This document shows, one piece after another, positions 6,543-13,301 of a stretch of DNA of 17,508 nt (position 1 is the stretch's first letter; every line of letters begins with the position of its first letter). Location of the stretch: the NCBI GenBank assembly GCA_900322025.1, contig ONYJ01000079.1, positions 1 to 17,508 of the forward strand, read 5' to 3'. The stretch is from an uncultured Bacteroidales bacterium. Lineage in GTDB: Bacteria; Bacteroidota; Bacteroidia; Bacteroidales; UBA932. The notes under the pieces were generated by a model. The model saw only the letters and a list, made by a program, of their open reading frames with translations, ran no database searches and was not told the DNA's origin. The translations under genes and the position numbers were made by a program.

Positions 6543-7994
6543 TTAAAAAATTTCTTTCATGCAAGTTTTGCCCTGATAGTCTATCTTTTGTACCTTTTTC
6601 AGGTAGTTTATAAGCATATCGGAGGTGGCTATGTTTGTGTCTTCTCCCTGATCTTTTCTTGGAGAATCGCTTACGGTAGTAGCATACGAGTTGCCAACAA
6701 CCTTGTAGGTTTTCTTGGGATTGATTTCTTTTCCATCCTCTCCAAGTATTTTCAGACTTTTAATGGCAGAGCGCTTACTGTCGGTGTAGGTTACATGGCA
6801 AGTTACTCCGGAGGTATAAGGGAAGCGATTTTCGTCTGCCTTAAAGCAGGCAATAAGCATGTCTTTGAGCTCTTTTCCGCTAATGTTCATTACAACGGCA
6901 TTATTCCCAAACGGATCTAATCTAAGAACATCGCTTACAGTAAAATCGCCTGCAGCGTGTTCTTCGTATCTTACTCCGCCGGCATTGCAGAAAGATATAT
7001 CTGAACCACTCATCTCTCTTATTGCATCGCACATAAGAGAGCCTAATTCTTCATACGAACTAAAAGGAGTAACTGCCTGTGCCAGCACTTTACGGAATTC
7101 CGGGTTATCGCTGAAGAAATCGGCAAGACTCTGTGCCGCAACATTCTTTTTAGGATAATTCTCTATCTCGATGTTTTTAGCCTGCTTATTTGTTACCTTG
7201 CCGTTCTCTACGGTAAGGGTTGTATAGGTTAACCTCTTGAGCTTATTAACATTCTGAGTTATAAGTACTCCGTTGTGAATTTCTCCTCCTTCCAGTTGGG
7301 TGTGGGAGTGGCCGCCTACTATGAGATCGAACTGAGGAAACTTTTCTGCCACCTTTACATCGTCTTCGAAACCTATGTGAGAAAGTAGTATAAAAACATC
7401 GCACTCATCTCTGAGATAGAGATACTTCTGTATGGTTTCTTCTACGGGTACAAAAGTAAAGCCTACCACATTTTTAGGGTGAGTATCCGGCCTGCCGTGG
7501 CTACCTATTTGAACAACGCCAAGCACACAAACTTTAACCCCTTTTACATCAAAGAACTTATAAGGTATCGTTTGTATGCCAAGTTGTGCATCTGCACTAA
7601 TGTTTGCGCAGATATAAGGAAAGTTGGAATCGTTTATATTACGGGCCAGACCATCTTGATGAGAATCAAACTCATGGTTGCCAAAAGTGGTACAATCAAA
7701 GCCTATCAGATTCATCAAAGAAATCATAGGATATGACGTATTTGGGTATAAGTCGTTCAGAGGATTGCCGGTGCGGCTGTCGCCGGCACACAACACCAGC
7801 AAGTCTTTATCTAAACTACGCAAGCTATCTACAATAGCAGCCATTTGTGGAAGCTTCTCAAAAGCGGCATGCATATCGTTGGTGGAAACAATGTGTATGT
7901 CTGTCTTGTAAGAAGCTTTTACCGTTTGTGCGTGAGTATTGGTGCAGACGGCAACCAAAACGCTTATCATTAGTATGCGTAAAAGTCTGTTCAT
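6543..7994 (-). CDS. UshA-type 5'-nucleotidase / metallophosphoesterase
   Basis: A 483-residue exported two-domain enzyme. A signal peptide ends near THAQ (residue 23). The N-terminal calcineurin-like domain has the expected metal ligands: D40 and H42 (NDMH), D72 (GD), N107 and H108 (GNHEFD), H206 (LLSH), and H229 and H231 (GGHSH). The C-terminal 5'-nucleotidase domain has NAGGVR (337-342) and a fold-typical C-terminus. Such enzymes hydrolyse nucleotides or nucleotide sugars in the periplasm to scavenge nucleosides and phosphate. The usual GGDGF-type nucleobase motif near the C-terminus is not evident; the region reads GNSYATTVSDS, so substrate specificity is uncertain. The start is placed at ATG 7994 directly before the signal peptide; an in-frame GTG at 8012 would add six residues. 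It sits 24 nt downstream of the 66-aa gene. Confidence 0.9.
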   Translation of the reverse strand: MNRLLRILMISVLVAVCTNTHAQTVKASYKTDIHIVSTNDMHAAFEKLPQMAAIVDSLRSLDKDLLVLCAGDSRTGNPLNDLYPNTSYPMISLMNLIGFDCTTFGNHEFDSHQDGLARNINDSNFPYICANISADAQLGIQTIPYKFFDVKGVKVCVLGVVQIGSHGRPDTHPKNVVGFTFVPVEETIQKYLYLRDECDVFILLSHIGFEDDVKVAEKFPQFDLIVGGHSHTQLEGGEIHNGVLITQNVNKLKRLTYTTLTVENGKVTNKQAKNIEIENYPKKNVAAQSLADFFSDNPEFRKVLAQAVTPFSSYEELGSLMCDAIREMSGSDISFCNAGGVRYEEHAAGDFTVSDVLRLDPFGNNAVVMNISGKELKDMLIACFKADENRFPYTSGVTCHVTYTDSKRSAIKSLKILGEDGKEINPKKTYKVVGNSYATTVSDSPRKDQGEDTNIATSDMLINYLKKVQKIDYQGKTCMKEIF

Positions 7995-8018
7995 AGTTAT
8001 TAGGATAATCACGGTTAG

Positions 8019-8219
8019 TTACGCTGTTTTAAAAGTTATAGTCTGCCCATTAGACAGTGGTGCATCTCCATCTATTTGGTGCCCGTATTTATCTTTTATG
8101 ACAAGGTTATCTACTTTCTTAACATCGAGTTTATTTCTTAACAGATACCGCAAGATTGCATGTTTAGCAGTGGCTCCGTTAAAGATTCTTATTTCTTGAT
8201 TATTAACTGTAACTGTCAT
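8019..8219 (-). CDS. 66-aa beta-grasp-like small protein (ThiS-like fold, no GG tail)
   Basis: A 66-residue protein without signal peptide or membrane segment. The pattern MTVTVNNQEIRIFNGATAKH, then a helix (AILRYLLRNK), then VIKDKYGHQIDGDAPLSNGQ followed by TITFKT resembles the beta-grasp fold of ThiS/MoaD-type small proteins: two N-terminal strands, a helix, and a late strand after a turn with Asp-Gly and Asn-Gly. It ends in FKTA and lacks the C-terminal Gly-Gly used for adenylation and sulfur transfer, so it is unlikely to be a working sulfur carrier. It lies between the TMEM43-like gene (15 nt upstream) and the 5'-nucleotidase gene (24 nt downstream), all on the minus strand. The fold call is an inference from pattern. 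Confidence 0.7.
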   Translation of the reverse strand: MTVTVNNQEIRIFNGATAKHAILRYLLRNKLDVKKVDNLVIKDKYGHQIDGDAPLSNGQTITFKTA

Positions 8220-8234
8220 AGAATAAAGCCTTTA

Positions 8235-9560
8235 TTAGTTTTGATTGTTGTTGGTTGTAGCTATCTGTTTGTTCTTTTTCCTTGCTGCAAGTAAGAAAAT
8301 CAACGAGCCTGCAATGGCCAATAGCACTATACCAAGTATCGGACGATATCTTAGCCAAGCTATTGCTATAATGATCAAAGACCAAGCTAAGCCTATCACT
8401 GAACAAATCAATCCCAAGGCGCTTTCTGTAATTTGTCCTAAGAAAGGCAGAACCTTCAGCAAGGTAGGAACAATAGATACTATGCTCTTGAGACCACTTA
8501 TTACGAGCATCACACCAAGTATTCTCAAGAACCAAGTGATTATTGAATTTGTGCTGTGCTCGCTCTCAAACATTTCTTCGGCACTGTTTTCTCCCATATA
8601 CAACGCAGAAAACATTTTGCCATTCTTTGCCTTGTAAGATGTAAATGTATCGCCTGTTACTTTAGCTAAAATAGAAACTTTAGAAGGCATGTCTCTGGTA
8701 AAGGTTATGCGTATATCTCCCACCTCAGGCATATTAGGGTGCTGTCCTATATAAATAACATTACCGGATACGTGTACATATTTAAACTCTTCTTCTGCTT
8801 GTGCAGGAGTTTGCTCAGATGTGGCTGCTTTAAGGGCAGTAGAGTCTGTTGTAGCTTTAAGTGCAGCAGAATCTATAGCCTGCTGTATCGGCATGTCATT
8901 TTTCTGCGTACTAATGTGTACATTCTTGCATAGCTTTTCAATCTGGCGTGCAATATCCTTATCTAAAGTAATGTTGAAAGAGCTCTCATTGCTGAAAGAG
9001 GATATTTGGGATTTATTGAGCCTATATGCACCAAATGCAACATCCTCTGCGCTATAAACCTCGCTATCAAAGGTTTGATACACAAAGTTCTTGCCTACAT
9101 AGTCCGGATCTTTGAAATCTCTGGAATCTACCGGAGAGCTGGTCCACTTTTTTTTGTAGGTGTATGTGGTTGTAGTTTCTTTAGCCCCTCCAATCTTGTC
9201 TTTGGAAGTAGATTGCGAGTCTTCCACCCATTGGAAGTACTCTACTTTTCTGCGGAGTTTTATGGTGTTTGCAGAGCCTATATTAAAGGTAGCGTCTGAA
9301 AGAGAGTCTGTTGTTGTGGCAAGAGCAACGGCATGTACAAGTTTGCCTTCGAACTCCGGATTCTTGGTATCTACATTTTCCATTTCTACATAGTTCTTTT
9401 CGGCGTCTTGTAGCATCTTGGTGGTTTTGACGGCCCTGCCTTCATTCCACCAAAGCATAGCGGTGCTCGCTAGAAACAAAATTATACCAATGAAAATTCC
9501 ACCGAACGAATTCTTCACTCTTGTACCGTAGCTAGTGCGAGTAACTTCTTGATAAGCCAT
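8235..9560 (-). CDS. TMEM43 (LUMA) family membrane protein
   Basis: A 441-residue membrane protein. The N-terminus has the family pattern QEVTRTSYGTRVKNSFGGIF leading into one membrane segment (about 20-40) and WWNEGRAV just after it. A large hydrophilic domain follows, including LRRKVEYFQWVEDS and KKWTSSPVDSRDF. The C-terminal hundred or so residues carry about four further membrane segments, ending in a basic/Asn-rich tail. Bacterial members are of unknown function; the animal relative sits in the inner nuclear membrane. A lineage-specific Ala/Thr-rich insertion with a duplicated nine-residue unit (DSAALKATT, DSTALKAAT) lies before the last part of the soluble domain. It is the first gene of the leftward cluster and diverges from atpD. 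Confidence 0.88.
   Translation of the reverse strand: MAYQEVTRTSYGTRVKNSFGGIFIGIILFLASTAMLWWNEGRAVKTTKMLQDAEKNYVEMENVDTKNPEFEGKLVHAVALATTTDSLSDATFNIGSANTIKLRRKVEYFQWVEDSQSTSKDKIGGAKETTTTYTYKKKWTSSPVDSRDFKDPDYVGKNFVYQTFDSEVYSAEDVAFGAYRLNKSQISSFSNESSFNITLDKDIARQIEKLCKNVHISTQKNDMPIQQAIDSAALKATTDSTALKAATSEQTPAQAEEEFKYVHVSGNVIYIGQHPNMPEVGDIRITFTRDMPSKVSILAKVTGDTFTSYKAKNGKMFSALYMGENSAEEMFESEHSTNSIITWFLRILGVMLVISGLKSIVSIVPTLLKVLPFLGQITESALGLICSVIGLAWSLIIIAIAWLRYRPILGIVLLAIAGSLIFLLAARKKNKQIATTNNNQN
8821..8874 (-). repeat. in-frame tandem duplication of 27 bp within the TMEM43-like gene
   Basis: Two adjacent 27-bp units (8821-8847 and 8848-8874) agree at 21 of 27 positions. They encode nearly identical Ala/Leu/Lys/Thr nine-residue stretches, DSTALKAAT-like on the minus strand. 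The duplication is in frame and sits in a low-complexity linker-like segment, so it probably alters only linker length. Confidence 0.7.
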
Positions 9561-9612
9561 TTTATTAAATGTTATTTGAATAATTTAAATTTAGATATTT
9601 TGTATTAAGGTT

Positions 9613-9620
9613 CAAATATA
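9613..9620 (-). promoter_or_regulatory. candidate -7 element for the leftward TMEM43-to-DUF2207 cluster
   Basis: On the minus strand 9620-9613 reads TATATTTG, a full TAnnTTTG match, 52 nt before the ATG at 9560. It is inside the AT-rich divergent intergenic region. No clear -33 TTTG lies at 19-21 nt upstream. Confidence 0.4.
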
Positions 9621-9662
9621 AAAAAAATCATTGATTAGATTTTTATTCTGTCTATTTTGTTG

Positions 9663-9670
9663 TAACTTTG
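9663..9670 (+). promoter_or_regulatory. candidate -7 element for the ATP synthase operon
   Basis: TAACTTTG at 9663-9670 matches TAnnTTTG and lies 22 nt before the atpD start, giving a short leader. The -33 region is poor. An alternative is TTG at 9631-9633 paired with the imperfect TATTTTG at 9653-9659. At least one promoter must lie in this 132-bp gap because the upstream gene is divergent. Confidence 0.45.
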
Positions 9671-9692
9671 GACCTCACAAAAACAGAGATAT

Positions 9693-11207
9693 ATGCAGGA
9701 ATTAAAAGGCAGAATTTCTCAGATAGTGGGCCCTGTGGTAGATGTGGCATTTAGTAATGTTTCATCTGCACTCCCTTCTATTCACGATGCTTTAGAGGTT
9801 GTTCGCCCAGATGGTAAATTGCTCATTCTTGAGGTGCAGCAGCACATAGGAGAAGATACGGTAAGGTGCGTGGCCATGGACTCTACAGATGGGCTTAGGA
9901 GAGGATTGGAGGCGCAATGGACAGGAGGTCCTATAGCCATGCCTATAGGCGACCAGATAAAGGGGAGATTGATGAATGTAGTAGGGCATACCATAGATGG
10001 CTTGGAGTCTCCCGACAGGAGCCATACATATCCTATTCACCGCCAACCACCAAAATTTGAGGATCTTACAACGGTACAAGAGATACTACCTACCGGTATC
10101 AAGGTTATAGACCTGATAGAACCATATAGTAAGGGAGGAAAAATCGGATTATTCGGTGGAGCCGGAGTAGGCAAAACGGTGCTCATTATGGAGCTCATAA
10201 ACAACATCGCCAAAAAGCACAATGGTTTTTCTGTATTTGCCGGTGTAGGAGAAAGAACAAGAGAGGGTAACGACTTGCTGAGAGAAATGATAGAGAGTGG
10301 GGTTATCCGCTATGGAGAAGAATTCCGAAAGGGGATGGAAGAAGGCAAGTGGGATCTTACCAAAGTGGATCGGAAAGAACTCGAAAAAAGCCAAGCTACA
10401 TTAGTATTTGGGCAGATGAACGAACCTCCCGGAGCGAGAAGTTCTGTGGCTCTTTCCGGCCTCACTATAGCTGAAAGTTTTCGCGATGCCGGCAAACAGA
10501 GCGGTCAAAAAAATGATATACTCCTGTTTATAGACAACATCTTCCGCTTTACTCAAGCCGGTAGCGAGGTTTCTGCGCTGCTTGGAAGAATGCCGTCTGC
10601 TGTGGGTTATCAGCCAACACTGGCATCTGAAATGGGAGCCATGCAAGAGAGAATTACATCTACCAGATATGGCTCAATTACCTCTGTTCAGGCCGTTTAT
10701 GTTCCAGCAGACGATTTTACAGATCCGGCTCCGGCCACAACATTCTCGCACTTAGACGCCACTACCGAGTTAAGCCGTAAGATAGCCTCATTGGGTATTT
10801 ATCCGGCAGTAGATCCTCTTACCTCAACTTCCAGAATACTAGATCCTCACATAGTAGGCCAGGAACACTACAATGTGGCACAGAGGGTAAAGCAGATACT
10901 CCAAAGGAACAAGGAACTTCAGGATATAATCTCTATACTCGGAATGGAAGAGCTTAGCGATGAAGATAAGCTTGTGGTAAACCGCGCCCGTAGAGTTCAG
11001 AGGTTTATGAGCCAGCCGTTTACTGTGGCCGAACAATTTACCGGAATACCGGGAGTTATGGTAGATCTTAAAGATACGGTCAAAGGGTTTAGGATGATTT
11101 TAGACGGAGAATGTGATTACCTTCCTGAGCAGGCTTTTATGAGTGTAGGCACCATAGAGGAGGCTATAGAAAAAGGAGAAAAGCTACTTGCCGCCGCAAA
11201 CTCATAA
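9693..11207 (+). CDS. atpD: F1Fo ATP synthase subunit beta
   Basis: A 504-residue catalytic subunit of the F1 sector, which makes ATP from ADP and phosphate using rotation driven by the proton gradient. Visible motifs are the N-terminal barrel start (GRISQIVGPVVDVAF), the P-loop GGAGVGKT (155-162, with Lys161 and Thr162), the catalytic glutamate in GERTREGNDL (Glu187), the Walker B segment DILLFIDNIFRFTQAGSEVSALLGRMPSA without change at the key Asp, and the conserved GYQPTLASEMG stretch. An extra segment at about 204-235 (RYGEEFRKGMEEGKWDLTKV and neighbours) is the insertion characteristic of Bacteroidetes beta subunits. It is the first gene of the operon and is followed by atpC after 18 nt, the order typical for Bacteroidales. 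Confidence 0.99.
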   Translation: MQELKGRISQIVGPVVDVAFSNVSSALPSIHDALEVVRPDGKLLILEVQQHIGEDTVRCVAMDSTDGLRRGLEAQWTGGPIAMPIGDQIKGRLMNVVGHTIDGLESPDRSHTYPIHRQPPKFEDLTTVQEILPTGIKVIDLIEPYSKGGKIGLFGGAGVGKTVLIMELINNIAKKHNGFSVFAGVGERTREGNDLLREMIESGVIRYGEEFRKGMEEGKWDLTKVDRKELEKSQATLVFGQMNEPPGARSSVALSGLTIAESFRDAGKQSGQKNDILLFIDNIFRFTQAGSEVSALLGRMPSAVGYQPTLASEMGAMQERITSTRYGSITSVQAVYVPADDFTDPAPATTFSHLDATTELSRKIASLGIYPAVDPLTSTSRILDPHIVGQEHYNVAQRVKQILQRNKELQDIISILGMEELSDEDKLVVNRARRVQRFMSQPFTVAEQFTGIPGVMVDLKDTVKGFRMILDGECDYLPEQAFMSVGTIEEAIEKGEKLLAAANS

Positions 11208-11225
11208 AAATATGTTCTTACAAGA

Positions 11226-11471
11226 ATGGAAACAATACAGTTGCATATAATATCGCCGGAGCAATCTATTTTTGTGGGCAAGGTGCAGAAAGTGAATTTG
11301 CCGGGCACAGTAGCTCCATTTACTATTTTGCCGCACCATGCGCCCATAATATCTTCATTAGTGAGCGGAGTTATTTTGTTTACAACAGAAGAAGGAAAGG
11401 ATATGCAGGTAGAAATAGGAGGCGGTTTTGTAGAAATGAGTAACGGAACGGTAACTGTTTGTATTTGTTGA
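11226..11471 (+). CDS. atpC: F1Fo ATP synthase subunit epsilon, short form
   Basis: An 81-residue protein corresponding only to the N-terminal beta-sandwich of epsilon, which binds gamma and the c-ring in the central stalk. Recognisable are LHIISPEQSIFVGKVQKVNL, the PGTVAPFTILPHHAPIISSL motif (family G..G..GILP.HAP), and the closing strands GGGFVEMSNGTVTVC. The usual C-terminal two-helix domain, which inhibits ATP hydrolysis in many bacteria, is absent; typical full-length epsilon is about 130-140 residues. The frame ends cleanly, and the next gene starts 21 nt later, so this is a natural short form rather than a truncation. Confidence 0.95.
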   Translation: METIQLHIISPEQSIFVGKVQKVNLPGTVAPFTILPHHAPIISSLVSGVILFTTEEGKDMQVEIGGGFVEMSNGTVTVCIC

Positions 11472-11492
11472 GTAATGTAAAAGAGCCGGTTA

Positions 11493-11873
11493 ATGGAGCT
11501 AAGAATAAAAACATACGCAATTAGAACACTTGTATGCTTGGGGCTAACAGCCTTGTTGCTTTTAGGTGTTGCGTATGCTTTATATCCTGTTGCGTTTTCT
11601 TGGAAGATACTGCTTTTGGCGGCTGTTTTTTATTCAGTCTGTCTTTTGGGCATTGTACTTATTGCCAAGTTGGCTAAACGCGGGGGCCGCACATTTATAT
11701 CGGGATACATGGCAGTAAAAGCTATAAAGATGGTGCTGCTTTTAATAACTCTGCTGGTATTCTTTTTTGCCGACAGGGCTGCTATAAGGTGGATAACTGT
11801 TGCGTTTTTAGTATTCTATGTAGTAACGCTGATTTTTGATACGGTCTATTTTTCAAGAGCTCTAAAAAAATGA
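11493..11873 (+). CDS. small membrane protein in the AtpI position of the ATP synthase operon
   Basis: A 126-residue protein with four hydrophobic segments (about 10-30, 36-57, 74-92 and 97-118) separated by short basic loops (AKLAKRGGRTF, FADRAAIR). Immediately after epsilon and before subunit a, bacteria often carry AtpI-type proteins thought to help assemble the c-ring or supply Mg2+. Position and topology support such a role, but the primary sequence shows no diagnostic AtpI motif that I can name, so no gene symbol is given. Its stop overlaps the atpB start by four bases (ATGA at 11870-11873), indicating translational coupling to subunit a. Confidence 0.8.
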   Translation: MELRIKTYAIRTLVCLGLTALLLLGVAYALYPVAFSWKILLLAAVFYSVCLLGIVLIAKLAKRGGRTFISGYMAVKAIKMVLLLITLLVFFFADRAAIRWITVAFLVFYVVTLIFDTVYFSRALKK

Positions 11874-12949
11874 AACGGAGATTACTGATATTGACGGCAA
11901 TGCTTTTAGTGGCCTGCATGGGCTTCCGTACAGAGGCGCGAGCATCTTCGGAAGACGAGGGCGGGGGCGTTAATGTTCAGCATATTATATTTGAGCACAT
12001 GCTCGATTCTTATACTTGGCATATAACCAAGGTTGGGGAAACGGATGTGGCTGTATATCTCCCTGTAATACTGTATAGCAAAACATCTGGCTGGCATGTT
12101 TTTTCTTCCAGAAGGCTACACGAAAACGGCGGCAGCTATCGGGGCTTTTATCCCGCTCCTGAAGATGGGGCACATGCCTATAAGCTTATGGAGAAAATGC
12201 CGGATGGCTCTATGGTGAGGCCTATAGACTTATCGCTCACAAAAATGGGATTGGCACTTCTTATAAACAGCGTGGTGCTGTTACTTATATTCTTGCCGGC
12301 TGCCCGTTGGTACAGAAAAAACAGAGGCAATACAGAAGCCGTGCCTTCTAAATATGTGAGCTTTGTTGAAATGCTTGTGCTTATGGTGGAAGATGGAATT
12401 ATAAAACCTTGCATTGGCAAGAATTACAGAAAGTTTTCGCCTTATTTACTCACGGCATTCTTCTTTATATTTACCTGTAATCTAATGTCGTTGCTACCTA
12501 TATTTCCGGGCGGGGTTGGAGTTACTGCAAACATGGCGGTAACAATGTTTCTGGCTCTATGTACATTTATTGCAGTTAATGTATTTGGTTCTAAAGAGTA
12601 TTGGAAAGAAATACTTTGGCCGGATGTGCCTACATGGCTGAAAGTGCCGCTGCCGTTAATGCCTATGATAGAGCTTATAGGTATATTTACCAAGCCAATA
12701 GCTCTTATGATAAGGCTCTTTGCCAATATGCTCGGCGGCCACATGGCAATGCTTGTTCTAACTATACTCATATTCATAGGATTTAGCGCAGGTGCTGCCA
12801 TGGGAAGTTCTATGACATTTATTTCTGTGGTATTCAATATATTTATGTATGCATTGGAATTGTTGGTTGCCTATATACAGGCGTATGTATTTACACTCCT
12901 GAGTGCGGTGTTTATAGGCTCTGCCCAAGTGCATCATCATGGAGATTAA
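11870..12949 (+). CDS. atpB: F1Fo ATP synthase subunit a, with signal peptide and extended N-terminus
   Basis: A 359-residue Fo stator subunit that forms the proton half-channels against the c-ring. The essential arginine is Arg282 within KPIALMIRLFANMLGGHMAM. The conserved last helices include ALELLVAYIQAYVFTLLSAV, with Glu330 and Gln337 in the expected places. The N-terminus is unusual against the roughly 240-270-residue proteobacterial type: a cleavable-looking signal (MKRRLLILTAMLLVACMGF) and about 100 periplasmic residues precede the first membrane helix near 125. This longer form is, to my knowledge, common in Bacteroidetes. The start overlaps the preceding stop (ATGA), and the motif block KYVSFVEMLVLMVED begins the core domain. 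Confidence 0.97.
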   Translation: MKRRLLILTAMLLVACMGFRTEARASSEDEGGGVNVQHIIFEHMLDSYTWHITKVGETDVAVYLPVILYSKTSGWHVFSSRRLHENGGSYRGFYPAPEDGAHAYKLMEKMPDGSMVRPIDLSLTKMGLALLINSVVLLLIFLPAARWYRKNRGNTEAVPSKYVSFVEMLVLMVEDGIIKPCIGKNYRKFSPYLLTAFFFIFTCNLMSLLPIFPGGVGVTANMAVTMFLALCTFIAVNVFGSKEYWKEILWPDVPTWLKVPLPLMPMIELIGIFTKPIALMIRLFANMLGGHMAMLVLTILIFIGFSAGAAMGSSMTFISVVFNIFMYALELLVAYIQAYVFTLLSAVFIGSAQVHHHGD

Positions 12950-13007
12950 GAAAACAGGCAAAACAGATAAAGAAAAAATTATATAAACAATTAAACACAA
13001 ATAAATT
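12950..13007 (+). promoter_or_regulatory. A-rich translational leader of atpE
   Basis: The 58 nt between atpB and atpE are strongly A-rich and low in C and G, with no Shine-Dalgarno match near the ATG at 13008. Elsewhere in the operon most gaps are 6-24 nt or overlaps. A-rich unstructured leaders aid initiation in Bacteroidetes, and the c subunit is needed at about ten copies per complex, so a role in raising atpE translation is plausible but inferred. Confidence 0.4.
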
Positions 13008-13277
13008 ATGTTAACAGTTCTTTCAGTAATCCTCGAGTACACAATGGCACTGGCACTTAGCAAGTCTGCCGCAGCCATAGGTGCAGGAATAGTTGTAATA
13101 GCAGCTTCTTTTGGAATAAGCAAGATAGGAGCTAATGCCATGGATGCCATTGCCCGTCAGCCACAGGCAGCCGGCGATATTCGTAGTGGTATGATATTGT
13201 CTGCAGCTCTTATAGAAGGCGTGGCTCTTATAGCAGTTATTGTATGTATGTTATCATACTTTGTTCAGCTCGGTTAA
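13008..13277 (+). CDS. atpE: F1Fo ATP synthase subunit c
   Basis: An 89-residue two-helix hairpin proteolipid that forms the rotor ring. The first helix carries small residues (AAAIGAGIVVIAASFGISKI), the polar loop has the conserved ARQP (49-52), and the second helix has the ion-binding carboxylate Glu70 in ALIEGVAL. The residues around Glu70 are of the proton type: Gly follows the glutamate and there is no Gln in the first-helix site, unlike the sodium-binding motif with Glu-Ser/Thr and Tyr. The N-terminus has a short extra stretch (MLTVLSVILEYTMALALSKS) that is hydrophobic but ordinary in length for this group. Confidence 0.97.
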   Translation: MLTVLSVILEYTMALALSKSAAAIGAGIVVIAASFGISKIGANAMDAIARQPQAAGDIRSGMILSAALIEGVALIAVIVCMLSYFVQLG

Positions 13278-13301
13278 TAAAGTAGTTATAAACAAGAGAT
13301 T

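Noticed and set aside
7995..8012. GTG start at 8012 for the 5'-nucleotidase
   Set aside because: ATG 7994 is immediately before the basic start of the signal peptide (MNRLLRIL), so the six extra residues are unlikely.
13008..13277. Sodium-dependent c subunit
   Set aside because: The site has Glu70 followed by Gly, with no Gln in helix 1 and no Ser/Thr-Tyr partners; the pattern is proton type.
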